Assembly (NCBI RefSeq): GCF_001655055.1
Contig: NZ_LXEW01000008.1
Location: 1-52,572 of the forward strand
Source: Providencia heimbachae ATCC 35613
GTDB lineage: Bacteria > Pseudomonadota > Gammaproteobacteria > Enterobacterales > Enterobacteriaceae
Length of the DNA: 52,572 bases
Direction: 5' to 3'
Shown here: piece by piece, positions 18,110 to 26,744 of the stretch
Numbering within the stretch: position 1 is the stretch's first letter
How the letters are laid out: each line of letters starts with the position of its first letter
Notes under the pieces: model-generated
Seen by the model: only the letters and a program-made list of their open reading frames with translations
What the model was told of the DNA's origin: nothing
Database searches by the model: none
Position numbers and translations under genes: made by a program

Positions 18110-19318
18110 TTAACCTAAATGACACGCAACACGCGACTTTGATGGCGACTGAGCGTAGCTAAAGATAACCGCTATCATTACAAGCCCCCCACCACCTATA
18201 GCAACAAAGTAGCTAGTATAAATATCAAAACTATCAATAACTTTCCCTGACAATATTGCACCTAAAGCAACGCCAATATTTAACCCCGCCAATAGCCACG
18301 TCATTCCTTCTGTTAACCTATTTTCAGGCACAATACTTTCAACTAATGACATAGCGATAATCATCGTTGGGGCAAAAAAGAGTCCTGAAATAAAGACCAC
18401 TAAAGATAACGTCAAAATACTGTCCACTAATAACAGAGGAATTATTGATAAGAACGTCATTAATCCACTCATTAGCAATAAACGAGGTAATGGCGTTGTT
18501 AGTGTTAAAGCACCAAAAACCAACCCCGTAAAACAAGAGCCTATGGCATAAGCAGATAACACCATACTTGCGGCTGCAGGTTGATTTTGTAATTCCGCTA
18601 AACCTACACTTAAAATATCCACGGAACCAACAATAATACCTAAAGCTATCATTAGAATGATTAACAACTGCAAACTCGCAATTCCAAGAATGGATTTTTT
18701 CGCATGGAATGTGTCGTTTTGAGCTAATATTTTAGGCTCGGTACTGCGCTGAGCAACTAATAAAACCACCCCGCTAATGAGCAGAATTGCGGCAACTAGC
18801 AGCCCCGCTTGTGGAAACAATATGACAGTTAATCCAACAGATAGCGGTGGGCCCGTGATAAAAGTAACATCGTCGAACACGGTTTCTAACGAATAAGCCG
18901 TCTGTAAAATAGGCTGACCTTTATAAATAGCGGTCCAGCGAGCTCTGACCATTGCAGACATACTTGGCATAAATCCGGTTAGAAATGCACCAATAAATAA
19001 GCCGATATCAGGCAATAGTAACCATGTCGTGGTAATAATAGATACCACACCAACAATACTGATCAGCGTAACCATGGGTAGAATGCGAAACTGACCATAT
19101 TTATCCACTAGGCGAGAAATTTGCGGTGATAATAATGCATAGGTTAATACAAATGTTGCCGATACCGCCCCTGCCAATGTATAACTCCCTTTTAACTGCG
19201 CTAACATAGTTATGATACCAATCCCCATCATGGGCAAAGCTAAGCGGGCAAGTAAGCCTGCAAGAGCAAAGCTTTTACTGCCCGGCGCCTTAAATATTTC
19301 TTGATAGCGACTTATCAT
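18110..19318 (-). CDS. MFS transporter, divergent from TetR gene
   Basis: A 402-residue major facilitator with about 12 TM helices. Motif-A-like loop residues follow the second TM (LSPQISRLVDKYGQFRILPM), and GPPLSVGLTVILFPQAG follows TM 5. Probably a drug or metabolite exporter, inferred from its divergent TetR partner and shared 113-base promoter region with repeated operator-like sites. Start ATG preceded by GGAGA. Substrate unknown. Confidence 0.85.
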   Translation of the reverse strand: MISRYQEIFKAPGSKSFALAGLLARLALPMMGIGIITMLAQLKGSYTLAGAVSATFVLTYALLSPQISRLVDKYGQFRILPMVTLISIVGVVSIITTTWLLLPDIGLFIGAFLTGFMPSMSAMVRARWTAIYKGQPILQTAYSLETVFDDVTFITGPPLSVGLTVILFPQAGLLVAAILLISGVVLLVAQRSTEPKILAQNDTFHAKKSILGIASLQLLIILMIALGIIVGSVDILSVGLAELQNQPAAASMVLSAYAIGSCFTGLVFGALTLTTPLPRLLLMSGLMTFLSIIPLLLVDSILTLSLVVFISGLFFAPTMIIAMSLVESIVPENRLTEGMTWLLAGLNIGVALGAILSGKVIDSFDIYTSYFVAIGGGGLVMIAVIFSYAQSPSKSRVACHLG

Positions 19319-19350
19319 TAATTTCTCCAGAAATAAGGATATAAATTATA

Positions 19351-19424
19351 TATACGACATGTATGTATAAAAATGATATATTGATACGAGATGAATGTAA
19401 ACAATTATACGTTATGTATGTAAG
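19351..19424. promoter_or_regulatory. Duplicated operator-like sites of the TetR gene
   Basis: ATACGACATGTATGTA (19352-19367) and ATACGTTATGTATGTA (19407-19422) match at 14 of 16 positions, 55 bases apart. The first sits in a dyad TATAC-(9)-GTATA (19351-19369). Both lie between the divergent MFS and tetR starts, the place expected for a TetR-family operator; the second is just before the tetR ATG. Confidence 0.55.
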
Positions 19425-19431
19425 GGGTTTT

Positions 19432-20019
19432 ATGGCACGACGAACGCAAGCCCAAATGGAAGAAACACGTGCAATTTTACTCACCACCGCACGTGATTAC
19501 TTTAGCCGACTCGGATATGCAGAAACTTCAATGGATGATTTAACCGCGAGTGTTGAATTAACTCGCGGCGCACTCTATCACCACTTCGGCGATAAAAAAG
19601 GATTATTAACTGCCGTTGTTGAACAAATAGATGCAGAAATGTATGAACGATTGCACGCAATTACCCATGACTCAGACGATTTATGGCAAAGTTTCCGCCA
19701 ACGCTGCCATGCTTACTTGGAAATGGCGCTAGAGTTGGAATACCAACAAATTGTCTTGCGTGATGCTAAAGCTATTTTAGGTGTGGCTATTAACAAATAT
19801 CATGCTCAATGCATTGATTCTATTGAACAAATAATTGTTAGGTTAATCCAGCAGAACATTATTGATGATGTTAATACGCGAGCATTGGCTTCAATGCTCA
19901 ATGGTGGTCTAGCAGAGGCAGCTTGTTGGATAGCACAAGAAAATAGTCAAGAAAGGCTCCAACAAAGCATTACGGTAATTGATTTATTGTTAAACGGATT
20001 ATTATGTGACAAAAATTAA
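19432..20019 (+). CDS. TetR-family repressor
   Basis: A 195-residue regulator. An N-terminal HTH (ILLTTARDYFSRLGYAETSMDDLTASVELTRGALYHHFGDKKGLL) is typical of TetR, and the C-terminal helical domain binds an unknown ligand. I chose ATG 19432, which gives the standard MARRTQAQMEETR start and follows TAAGGGG. An upstream in-frame start would place 23 atypical residues over the operator. It probably represses itself and the divergent MFS gene. Confidence 0.9.
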   Translation: MARRTQAQMEETRAILLTTARDYFSRLGYAETSMDDLTASVELTRGALYHHFGDKKGLLTAVVEQIDAEMYERLHAITHDSDDLWQSFRQRCHAYLEMALELEYQQIVLRDAKAILGVAINKYHAQCIDSIEQIIVRLIQQNIIDDVNTRALASMLNGGLAEAACWIAQENSQERLQQSITVIDLLLNGLLCDKN

Positions 20020-20023
20020 AGTA

Positions 20024-20052
20024 GTCTGCTCAGTCTATTAACCTGAGCAGAC
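20024..20052. terminator. Bidirectional-type hairpin after tetR
   Basis: GTCTGCTCAG (20024-20033) pairs perfectly with CTGAGCAGAC (20043-20052) around a 9-base loop. It starts five bases after the tetR stop and lies 25 bases beyond the end of the convergent - strand gene. Read on the - strand it is followed by a T-rich stretch. Confidence 0.65.
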
Positions 20053-20076
20053 AAAAAGAGCGATATTAAAAATATA

Positions 20077-21102
20077 TTAACTTAATGAAGTAAAAAAATT
20101 AATAAAATCATCAATGTCTTGCTGACTAGTAGACCAAGAGGTACAGAGGCGAACACAGGTTTTGCCCTGCTCTGGTTCACAGATTTTGTTCAATTCATAT
20201 TTTACGAGTAACTTCTCGGTAAGCGGATTGGGTAAAATCACAAATACTTGGTTGGATTCTGTTGGCGCTAGCAGTTCATAGCCTTGTTTTTCAAGAAAAT
20301 CAGATAACTGTAATGCGGTATCGTTGACATGTTTACCTAATTTGAAATACAGGTCATCTTCAAATAACGCTTTAAATTGAGCGGCAAGTAACCAACCTTT
20401 TGCCTGTAACCCACCACGTTGTTTAATACTAAAGCGAAAATCTGATTTTAATTTATCATTCAAAATGACTAAAACCTCACCGGTGAACGCCCCTATTTTG
20501 GTTCCGCCAATATAAAACATATCTGTTAATTCGGCGATATCTTCAATGGTGAGATCACTGAATTTAGACATCAAGCCCGAAGCTAAACGAGCACCATCTA
20601 AAAATAAAAATAGGCCATTATCATCACAGACTTTTCGTAGTGCGACTAATTCGCTTTTGCGGTAAACCGTGCCAATTTCAGTTGAATTGCTGACATAGAC
20701 TAACTTTGGTTGAACTGTATGTTCGTCACCGTGCTCTGATAATACTTTTTTGATGTGCGCTGGCGTCAACTTGCCTGATTCAGACACTACCGTAACCACT
20801 TTATGCCCAGTGGCTTCGATAGCTCCCGTTTCATGGGTCGATATATGCCCTGAATCTACAGTAATAACCGCTTGGTGTGATCTCAAAATATGAGAAATCG
20901 CCGTTAAGTTGGTAATGGTGCCACCATTAAAGAAATGAATGTCCGCATTATTTTGGCCAATTCGACGCTTTACTTGTTCGGCAACCTCCGCACAAAGCGT
21001 ATCTGTTCCATAATTCTTATAGCGTTTACCGACTAAACTATTAAGTTCTTGCATCACCGCAGGATGTGCTATTTCGTTATAATCATTGAGAAAACTATAC
21101 AT
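20077..21102 (-). CDS. PLP-dependent threonine-aldolase/beta-eliminating-lyase family enzyme
   Basis: A 341-residue fold-type I PLP enzyme. HFFNGGTITNLTAISHIL binds the cofactor phosphate, FLDGARLASGL holds the Asp pairing with the pyridine N, and YIGGTKIGAFTGEV carries the Schiff-base Lys near residue 209. The family includes low-specificity L-threonine aldolases that split threonine to glycine and acetaldehyde. It is clearly not an E. coli LtaE orthologue (the Lys context differs), so the true substrate is open. ATG preceded by AGAAGG. Confidence 0.82.
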   Translation of the reverse strand: MYSFLNDYNEIAHPAVMQELNSLVGKRYKNYGTDTLCAEVAEQVKRRIGQNNADIHFFNGGTITNLTAISHILRSHQAVITVDSGHISTHETGAIEATGHKVVTVVSESGKLTPAHIKKVLSEHGDEHTVQPKLVYVSNSTEIGTVYRKSELVALRKVCDDNGLFLFLDGARLASGLMSKFSDLTIEDIAELTDMFYIGGTKIGAFTGEVLVILNDKLKSDFRFSIKQRGGLQAKGWLLAAQFKALFEDDLYFKLGKHVNDTALQLSDFLEKQGYELLAPTESNQVFVILPNPLTEKLLVKYELNKICEPEQGKTCVRLCTSWSTSQQDIDDFINFFTSLS

Positions 21103-21127
21103 AAATATGACCTTCTATTGACCAAAT

Positions 21128-21187
21128 TATACTTCAAGTTGCAGGATTGCTGGCTACCGGTAACTCGACGTATTTTAAGTATTGTAT
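21128..21187. repeat. Possible remnant of a dispersed palindromic repeat
   Basis: About 60 bases beginning ATACTTCAAGTTGCAGG and ending TTTTAAGTATTGTAT. The ends are an imperfect inverted repeat (ATACTT / AAGTAT). The left end resembles, from memory, the ACTTCAAGTTGCAG edge of intergenic palindromes in related enterobacteria. Non-coding, between two - strand genes. Confidence 0.35.
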
Positions 21188-21332
21188 ACCATTCAAATAG
21201 TACATTAGTTATATGTGTATCTTATTAATTATTCAATGTTATTTTTGGTCATTCACTAGATAAAAATAATAAAATCGCAATTTATTTATTAACAGGCAGT
21301 TAATAACCCGTTGTTGTATCAATATGAAAACA

Positions 21333-21932
21333 TTAATTTTGGTCTACGGTAATAAGTAATGAAGAATCAAATATTGCTTTTGGTGATATAACAGTTTCAT
21401 TGAAAGGAATATTTCGCCCATAGCGCTCAATCATTTTTAATTTTACTTCCTTTGAGTTTAACTCAAACTCTTTAAGCTTTTGCAATTTGCCCACTTTCAG
21501 ATCAATACCATGGTAATAAATCTTCCAGACTAATTCAGAACAATAAATTTTATCATCAGACCAAGAAAAAGCTAAATCATAGGGCTTAGCTTTATATCGC
21601 ATTGCCTGTTGATATAGCTTGTTTTTTTGCTCATTATTCAACGGTTTTTCAGTTCTTTTTATCACATATTTATTAGATATTCCCTGCTCAATCCAAGTTT
21701 GCAATGGGGTAAATTTAACAATATTAGATGCCTCGTAAACATAAGGTTTATTATTTTTAAATAAAATAATTCCCATATGGCTATAAGGTGAGTTTGTTGC
21801 TTTTTGAATAGCAAGACTTTGTGATGATTTTGATGTCTGAAAAATAATATCCCCTTGCTCTGGGGTAAAGCTATAACTAAAAGAAGCCCAAAAGATAAAT
21901 ATGAGTGTCGATAGCCTTACAATTCGCATCAT
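21333..21932 (-). CDS. YiiX-type permuted papain-like hydrolase
   Basis: A 199-residue secreted protein with a signal peptide (LIFIFWASFSYSF). The permuted NlpC/P60-like catalytic His lies in YSHMGIILF (near residue 50), and the Cys in KIYCSELVWK (near 130). PEQGDIIFQTSKSS also fits YiiX/YebB proteins. Probable substrate: amide or thioester bonds in the envelope, possibly lipid or peptidoglycan; unproved. Two tandem ATG codons begin it. Similar to E. coli yiiX, though I do not claim strict orthology. Confidence 0.8.
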   Translation of the reverse strand: MMRIVRLSTLIFIFWASFSYSFTPEQGDIIFQTSKSSQSLAIQKATNSPYSHMGIILFKNNKPYVYEASNIVKFTPLQTWIEQGISNKYVIKRTEKPLNNEQKNKLYQQAMRYKAKPYDLAFSWSDDKIYCSELVWKIYYHGIDLKVGKLQKLKEFELNSKEVKLKMIERYGRNIPFNETVISPKAIFDSSLLITVDQN

Positions 21933-22047
21933 TCGCTATTTTTCCGTTAATCAAAAATCAATAGGATTTAAAATTGATTATCTCACTTATCGATAACCGA
22001 TCACTAAAAAGTGAATAAAACGGTTAATTTATAAGATAATGCCTGAA

Positions 22048-22932
22048 TTAAATGGATAATTTTTTCAACGCCAGTTTTTTCTCAGACTGCTGACTGAGCC
22101 ATACACTCACTAATATCACGACCATGCCTATAAATTGCAAAATGGTCAGTTGTTGACCTAACCACATCCAACCTAGAATAACCGCACTAACAGGACTTAA
22201 AAAGCCAAGAGAGGCTACCGAACTTGGACCTAATAAGGCTAATCCTCTAAACCAAAGTGCGTAAGTTAACGCACCACCAATAATCGTTAAATAAGCCAAA
22301 CCAACCAGATTAATTGCTGTTAATGATGGTAAAGCAGGCTCAAACAATAAGGCAAACGGTAACAATATTGCGCCGCCAGCGGTTAATTGCCAAGATGTAA
22401 AGGTTAATGCAGTAACCGGGGGTTGCCAGCGGCGGCTAAGTACTGTCCCTGCTGCCATCGATAATGCCCCCGCAAGACCTGCGATAATACCAACGATATC
22501 AAGTGCTGCATTAGGTGTTAGCAGTAATATTGCAACGCCCATTATCCCCGCAAAAGAAGCAAAAATGGATAACATCGACAGCTGACTATTTAATAACCAA
22601 CGGCTTAAAAATAGCACCACTAACGGTTGAACCGCCCCTACCGTCGCAGCAACTCCGCCGGGTAAACGATATGCCGCAATAAATAATAACCACCAAAAAA
22701 GTGAAAAGTTCAAAATACCCAAGATAATGACACGAACCCACCAAATACCTTGCGGTAATTGACGTAAGAAAATCAGTAAAAATAGTCCCGCAGGTAAAGC
22801 TCTTAGCGCAGCAAGCGTTAAGGGTAACCCCTTTGGTAACATTTCCGTTGTGATTAAATAAGTACTTCCCCACACAATCGGAGCAAGTGCAGTTAATAAT
22901 AAAATAGCGTATCTATTCATGATATGACTCAT
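22048..22932 (-). CDS. EamA/DMT-family transporter
   Basis: A 294-residue inner-membrane transporter with ten predicted TM helices in two EamA repeats. The first starts ALAPIVWGSTYLITTEMLPKGLPLTLAALRALPAGL; the second contains AGALSMAAGTVLSRRW and YLTIIGGALTYALWFRGL. Such proteins often export amino acids or drugs. It diverges from a MarR gene with two palindromic operators overlapping its 5' end. ATG at 22920 is an alternative start, as neither has a strong ribosome site. Confidence 0.85.
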   Translation of the reverse strand: MSHIMNRYAILLLTALAPIVWGSTYLITTEMLPKGLPLTLAALRALPAGLFLLIFLRQLPQGIWWVRVIILGILNFSLFWWLLFIAAYRLPGGVAATVGAVQPLVVLFLSRWLLNSQLSMLSIFASFAGIMGVAILLLTPNAALDIVGIIAGLAGALSMAAGTVLSRRWQPPVTALTFTSWQLTAGGAILLPFALLFEPALPSLTAINLVGLAYLTIIGGALTYALWFRGLALLGPSSVASLGFLSPVSAVILGWMWLGQQLTILQFIGMVVILVSVWLSQQSEKKLALKKLSI

Positions 22933-22938
22933 TCAATT

Positions 22939-22983
22939 TATCTTGACGTCAAGATAGTTTTTAATTACCTTGACGTCAAGATA
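22939..22983. promoter_or_regulatory. Tandem palindromic operators of marR/DMT pair
   Basis: TATCTTGACGTCAAGATA (22939-22956) is a perfect 18-bp palindrome. TACCTTGACGTCAAGATA (22966-22983) repeats it with one changed base. They share the 12-bp core CTTGACGTCAAG, with centres 27 bp apart. They fill the gap between the divergent transporter and marR starts, as expected for MarR-family dimers. Confidence 0.85.
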
Positions 22984-23004
22984 AATAATTGTCATTATTT
23001 ATTC

Positions 23005-23490
23005 ATGGATAGAATAGATAAAATCACTCAACAATGGGAACGTGAACGCCCTGACTTAGATATTAGCCCAATGGGGCTTATCGGACGTTTAGGTAATATT
23101 GCCCATCACCTTACTCGAGAAATGGAGAAGGTATTTGCCCAGTTTGACCTAAATCGTTCAAGTTTCGACGTGCTGGCTACCCTTCGGCGTTCAGGTTCAC
23201 CTTATACATTAAGCCCTAGTGAAATGCTGGCGACGTTGATGGTGACATCAGGAACAATGACTAACCGTATCGACCAATTAGAAAAAGTAGGTTATGTAAC
23301 CCGTCACGTTAACCCTGAAGATGGCCGTGGTTTTTTGGTGTCATTAACACCGGAAGGGTTAACCCTGATTGATCGAGTTATTGAAGCCCATACTCAAAAT
23401 CAAGCTAGGCTTGTCGCGAATTTATCAAAAGAACAACAGCAGTCACTTAACCAACTGTTACGCACATTTTTAACTTCATTCGAGTCGTAG
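23005..23490 (+). CDS. MarR-family regulator
   Basis: A 161-residue winged-helix regulator. LTREMEKVFAQFDLNRSSFDVLATLRRSG leads into the winged helix (LSPSEMLATLMVTSGTMTNRIDQLEKVGYVTR), with the wing at PEDGRGFLVSLTPEG. ATG 23005 gives the usual N-terminus MDRIDKITQQWERERPDLD; the longer frame (from 22924) would translate the operators. Almost no room for a leader or ribosome site is left, so translation may be weak or nearly leaderless. Likely autoregulated and repressing the divergent DMT gene. Confidence 0.9.
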   Translation: MDRIDKITQQWERERPDLDISPMGLIGRLGNIAHHLTREMEKVFAQFDLNRSSFDVLATLRRSGSPYTLSPSEMLATLMVTSGTMTNRIDQLEKVGYVTRHVNPEDGRGFLVSLTPEGLTLIDRVIEAHTQNQARLVANLSKEQQQSLNQLLRTFLTSFES

Positions 23491-23496
23491 AAGTTT

Positions 23497-23530
23497 AGGG
23501 CACAAGCAATCATGCCCTTCTCTATTTTAT
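23497..23530 (+). terminator. Weak terminator after marR
   Basis: AGGGCA (23497-23502) and TGCCCT (23513-23518) form a short stem, followed by TCTCTATTTTATTT. It is just downstream of the marR stop and faces the end of the yeh operon. Confidence 0.4.
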
Positions 23531-25584
23531 TTATTTAATTCAAACGGTAATACGACCTGCATTCGTTCAAATCTATCGCATAAATAGACTAAACGTAGCA
23601 ACCCCTCGGCACTTTGCTGTGTGGACAAAATGAAGCTTTCAACCTGATTAGCAAACCATTCCATGCCTAAATCTTGCGATACCTTAACAACATGCATTAA
23701 GTCTTGTTGTTGTATTTGTGAAAGAATCTGCCTTCCCGTGCAAGCTTGAGTTTCTAAAATCGCATAAATAGGTCTGGTGAGTTGCTGAGCCAGTGTGGAC
23801 TCGGCAGAAAGAGTACGGCTTTTTTGCTGTTTTTTTGCCATATATTCCAAAATATGGTTAATAAAATTTGAATTTTTCTTTTTCCGAGGAATGGATTCAA
23901 AATCCAAATAGAATAGCGCTATTCCCTGATCTTTATGGATCCACAACGTTTTTGGAACAAGTTGAATTTGTTGTTGGTGATAAATAACCTGTGCCGATAT
24001 CGCCACGACCGGCATTTTTTGTTGAGTTATAAAACGTAATTCTTCAATTTTATTATGCTCATTGCCTTCCCAATTCAAACGTAAAAAGGCTTTATTCTGA
24101 TTTTTATCTGTCACTGCCCATAAGACACATTGTTCAGTTTCATTCCAATATAATTGTTCATAACTATCGATATGTAACAATATCGGCTCAAAAACATAAT
24201 CATCCTGTAAATTGGATAAATAATCTGCCGCTTTTTGCCAATCCATATAGCCATATTCTGCTTGTATTTGTTGATATTCGGCTAGTGAGACTAATTTATT
24301 GGAATGACTAATCGCATAGCTTTCACCACTCGCCGCTAGTTTTCCCTCTTCAGATAAGCGAGGCGAATGCAACTCAAATGCGCTATGCATCAGATGATCT
24401 GCGGTTTGTTTCCAAATGGCTAACGTTTGCCAGACATTGATGCGATTAAACATCGGGTCTAATCGATTTGCTCTTGCTTGGGTACATTGGATAACACGTT
24501 TTTCTTGGTCATTCCAAAAACTCAATGTTGCACCAATAGCCCCACTTTGAGTCTGCCACCATTGCGCATCTATCGGTATGAGATTAAGCGAAATAGATTG
24601 ATCTTCATATTGGCGTCTTATTAGACCTCTCAATCGAATAAGCTGGTTTTCATTGGCATAAGATAATTGGTATAAATAAGCAAAAATTTGTGCAATAAAA
24701 CGTAAAACCTGCCCTTCATCCACAGTGAAATGTTTATCCGCCAACAGTTTTACTTGGTGGCTTAATTGTTTTAAATAATTGGCTAATCTTGGTAGCCCTT
24801 CTGCTCTAGCAGACATATTCAAAAGATGTAATTGCACCGCACTGCTTTGGCTTATATGAGATAACCCTTGGCGCAACATATCTTGAATAAAAACCTGTAT
24901 GGTTCCAATAACCGCTTTATCGTCATCACTCAAGGTTTGCCTTGAATCTTGCACGGGTGCTAAATCATCAGGCCATTGCCATAACAGATTTTGTTGCTGA
25001 AATAATTTAGCCATGGCCGCTAAATGCAGTGCCTTTTTCTGTTTTTCGGGTAATGAAGATAAAATTCCTTGAAAGCCATTTCCACGCATGAAAATAATAG
25101 GTTCGTCAAAATTGGGTAGGAAAATTTTAAATTGTGCGCATTGGTCGTCTGTTTGTAATTGATTATTATCCCATTCATAAAGGATACGCACCGCTAGCCT
25201 ACAATCCGCTTTAGTCGTTTGTTTAATGAGTAATTCAGGGTTTAGGGCTAATAATTCAGGCAATAATGACTCAGGCTCTTCAGGAATGAGACTGCCACTA
25301 TTTTGAGAGGCTATTTCTGTCTGCTTATTTTCTTGTAACCATAAAATAGCGGCTAAAATATGTTTACAGCATCCCACTGCAACACAATCACATGTTGCCC
25401 TTTGAACCCCTTGTTCATCAAGTTTGACTTGTTGGCCATCGCTGTTGAATAAGCCATGTTCAATATCAATAAGTACTACTTTGTCATTTTCTATATCTTT
25501 ACGTGCTCGCCTTAATAGCCCAACATTAGCAAAGACAGCTAAGGCATCATCATCGTAGTGAAAATAGACCGTTCTCCAACTCAT
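23527..25584 (-). CDS. yehQ: YehQ-like SWIM zinc-finger protein
   Basis: A 685-residue protein. An N-terminal SWIM zinc finger, CDCVAVGCCKH (about residues 63-73, pattern CxC-x5-CxH), is followed by a large helical region without motifs I can name. SWIM domains bind DNA or protein. It is the last gene of the yeh operon. The start I use (ATG 25584, MSWRTVYFHYDDD) overlaps the yehP stop as ATGA, indicating coupled translation; a start seven codons earlier is less likely. Order and sizes match E. coli yehQ. No function established. Confidence 0.85.
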   Translation of the reverse strand: MSWRTVYFHYDDDALAVFANVGLLRRARKDIENDKVVLIDIEHGLFNSDGQQVKLDEQGVQRATCDCVAVGCCKHILAAILWLQENKQTEIASQNSGSLIPEEPESLLPELLALNPELLIKQTTKADCRLAVRILYEWDNNQLQTDDQCAQFKIFLPNFDEPIIFMRGNGFQGILSSLPEKQKKALHLAAMAKLFQQQNLLWQWPDDLAPVQDSRQTLSDDDKAVIGTIQVFIQDMLRQGLSHISQSSAVQLHLLNMSARAEGLPRLANYLKQLSHQVKLLADKHFTVDEGQVLRFIAQIFAYLYQLSYANENQLIRLRGLIRRQYEDQSISLNLIPIDAQWWQTQSGAIGATLSFWNDQEKRVIQCTQARANRLDPMFNRINVWQTLAIWKQTADHLMHSAFELHSPRLSEEGKLAASGESYAISHSNKLVSLAEYQQIQAEYGYMDWQKAADYLSNLQDDYVFEPILLHIDSYEQLYWNETEQCVLWAVTDKNQNKAFLRLNWEGNEHNKIEELRFITQQKMPVVAISAQVIYHQQQIQLVPKTLWIHKDQGIALFYLDFESIPRKKKNSNFINHILEYMAKKQQKSRTLSAESTLAQQLTRPIYAILETQACTGRQILSQIQQQDLMHVVKVSQDLGMEWFANQVESFILSTQQSAEGLLRLVYLCDRFERMQVVLPFELNK

Positions 25585-26744
25585 TGCATCACCTCCGCCA
25601 ACCACTGGGCGAAATGTTCGGGGGTCAATGCGGCAACATGCATTCCCCTATCGGCCAGTTTTTGGGCAATCTCGGCATCATAAATAGGTAATGCTTCGTC
25701 ATCGAGCGCCGCTAAGCCAAGTAATTTAACCTGTTGGCTGTTTAAACGCTGTGTACAATTGAGCAAATTATTTAATGCACCACCTTCTTCAAAGTCACTA
25801 ATTAATGAAATAACTGTACGCTTTGGGTTTTGAATTAAACTTTCGCAATATTGCATCGCTTTCGCAATATCAGTACCGCCGCCAAGTTGAACAGTCATTA
25901 ACACTTCGACGGGATCATGGGCTAGGTGGCTAAGGTCAACAACTTGAGTATCAAAAATCACTAATGAAACTTTTACGGTTGGAAGCGCAGCCAGAATGCT
26001 GGCGCAAACGGCAGCATACATAATTGAACTTGCCATTGAGCCACTTTGGTCAACACACAAAATAACATCCCAAGGTAAGTGTTGTTGTTGCCGAGAATTA
26101 AAATACGGTGTTTTGATCACTAAACGCTGATTATGCTTATCGTAATTTTTGAGATTGGCTGCAATGGTGGCTCGCCAATCAAAATTGCGACTATTTGGTA
26201 ATAATGAGCGTCTAAAACGATTACGTCGCCCTGTTAGTGCATGCTTAAACTGGTTTCGCATTTGGCTTAAAATATCATCGACAACTTTACGAATAATATT
26301 TTTTACTGCATCACGGGTATCCTCACTCATTTTACCTCGTAGGCTTAACAATGATTTAGCTAAGGCTTTGGTCGGTTCCATCTCATTGAGTGCTTTAGGA
26401 TCTTTTAAAAGCTCACTAATTTCATAACGTTCTAGCGCCTGAGATTGCATCCGCTCAAATGTACTATTTGGAAATAGCTTGCGAGCTTGATTTAACCAAT
26501 TTACCGCCGTTAATTGTGATGCATCTAATGAGCCATGACGGCCATTTTCTTGACGTAAACCACGACGCTGGTATTCACGTCGATATAAAAAATCAAGAGA
26601 ACGTTCTATTTTTAGCTCATTTGCATCAAATTTGGCTTGTCCCAATGCATCATCCGCATATTGGCCTAATATAAGTCGCCAGCGTTTTGCTAGTTGGATC
26701 TGCTCAATGGTTAGCGCTTGATTTTCAGATTTATTTTTGCTCAT
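25581..26744 (-). CDS. yehP: YehP-like VWA-domain protein
   Basis: A 387-residue protein with a C-terminal von Willebrand A domain. The MIDAS metal site is complete: DQSGSM near residue 230 (DxSxS), Thr in LGGGTDI, and Asp in SLISDFEEGG. The N-terminal half is helical and basic. VWA proteins paired with MoxR ATPases usually act with them in maturing or remodelling a target complex. The ATG shares one base with the yehM stop (TAATG), and the end overlaps yehQ. Confidence 0.88.
   Translation of the reverse strand: MSKNKSENQALTIEQIQLAKRWRLILGQYADDALGQAKFDANELKIERSLDFLYRREYQRRGLRQENGRHGSLDASQLTAVNWLNQARKLFPNSTFERMQSQALERYEISELLKDPKALNEMEPTKALAKSLLSLRGKMSEDTRDAVKNIIRKVVDDILSQMRNQFKHALTGRRNRFRRSLLPNSRNFDWRATIAANLKNYDKHNQRLVIKTPYFNSRQQQHLPWDVILCVDQSGSMASSIMYAAVCASILAALPTVKVSLVIFDTQVVDLSHLAHDPVEVLMTVQLGGGTDIAKAMQYCESLIQNPKRTVISLISDFEEGGALNNLLNCTQRLNSQQVKLLGLAALDDEALPIYDAEIAQKLADRGMHVAALTPEHFAQWLAEVMQ

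Noticed and set aside
19363-19431. Longer TetR protein starting at 19363
   Set aside because: The added residues are atypical and coincide with the operator repeats; ATG 19432 has a good ribosome site and gives the usual TetR N-terminus.
22924-23004. Longer MarR protein starting at 22924
   Set aside because: It would translate both palindromic operators; the family start is at 23005.
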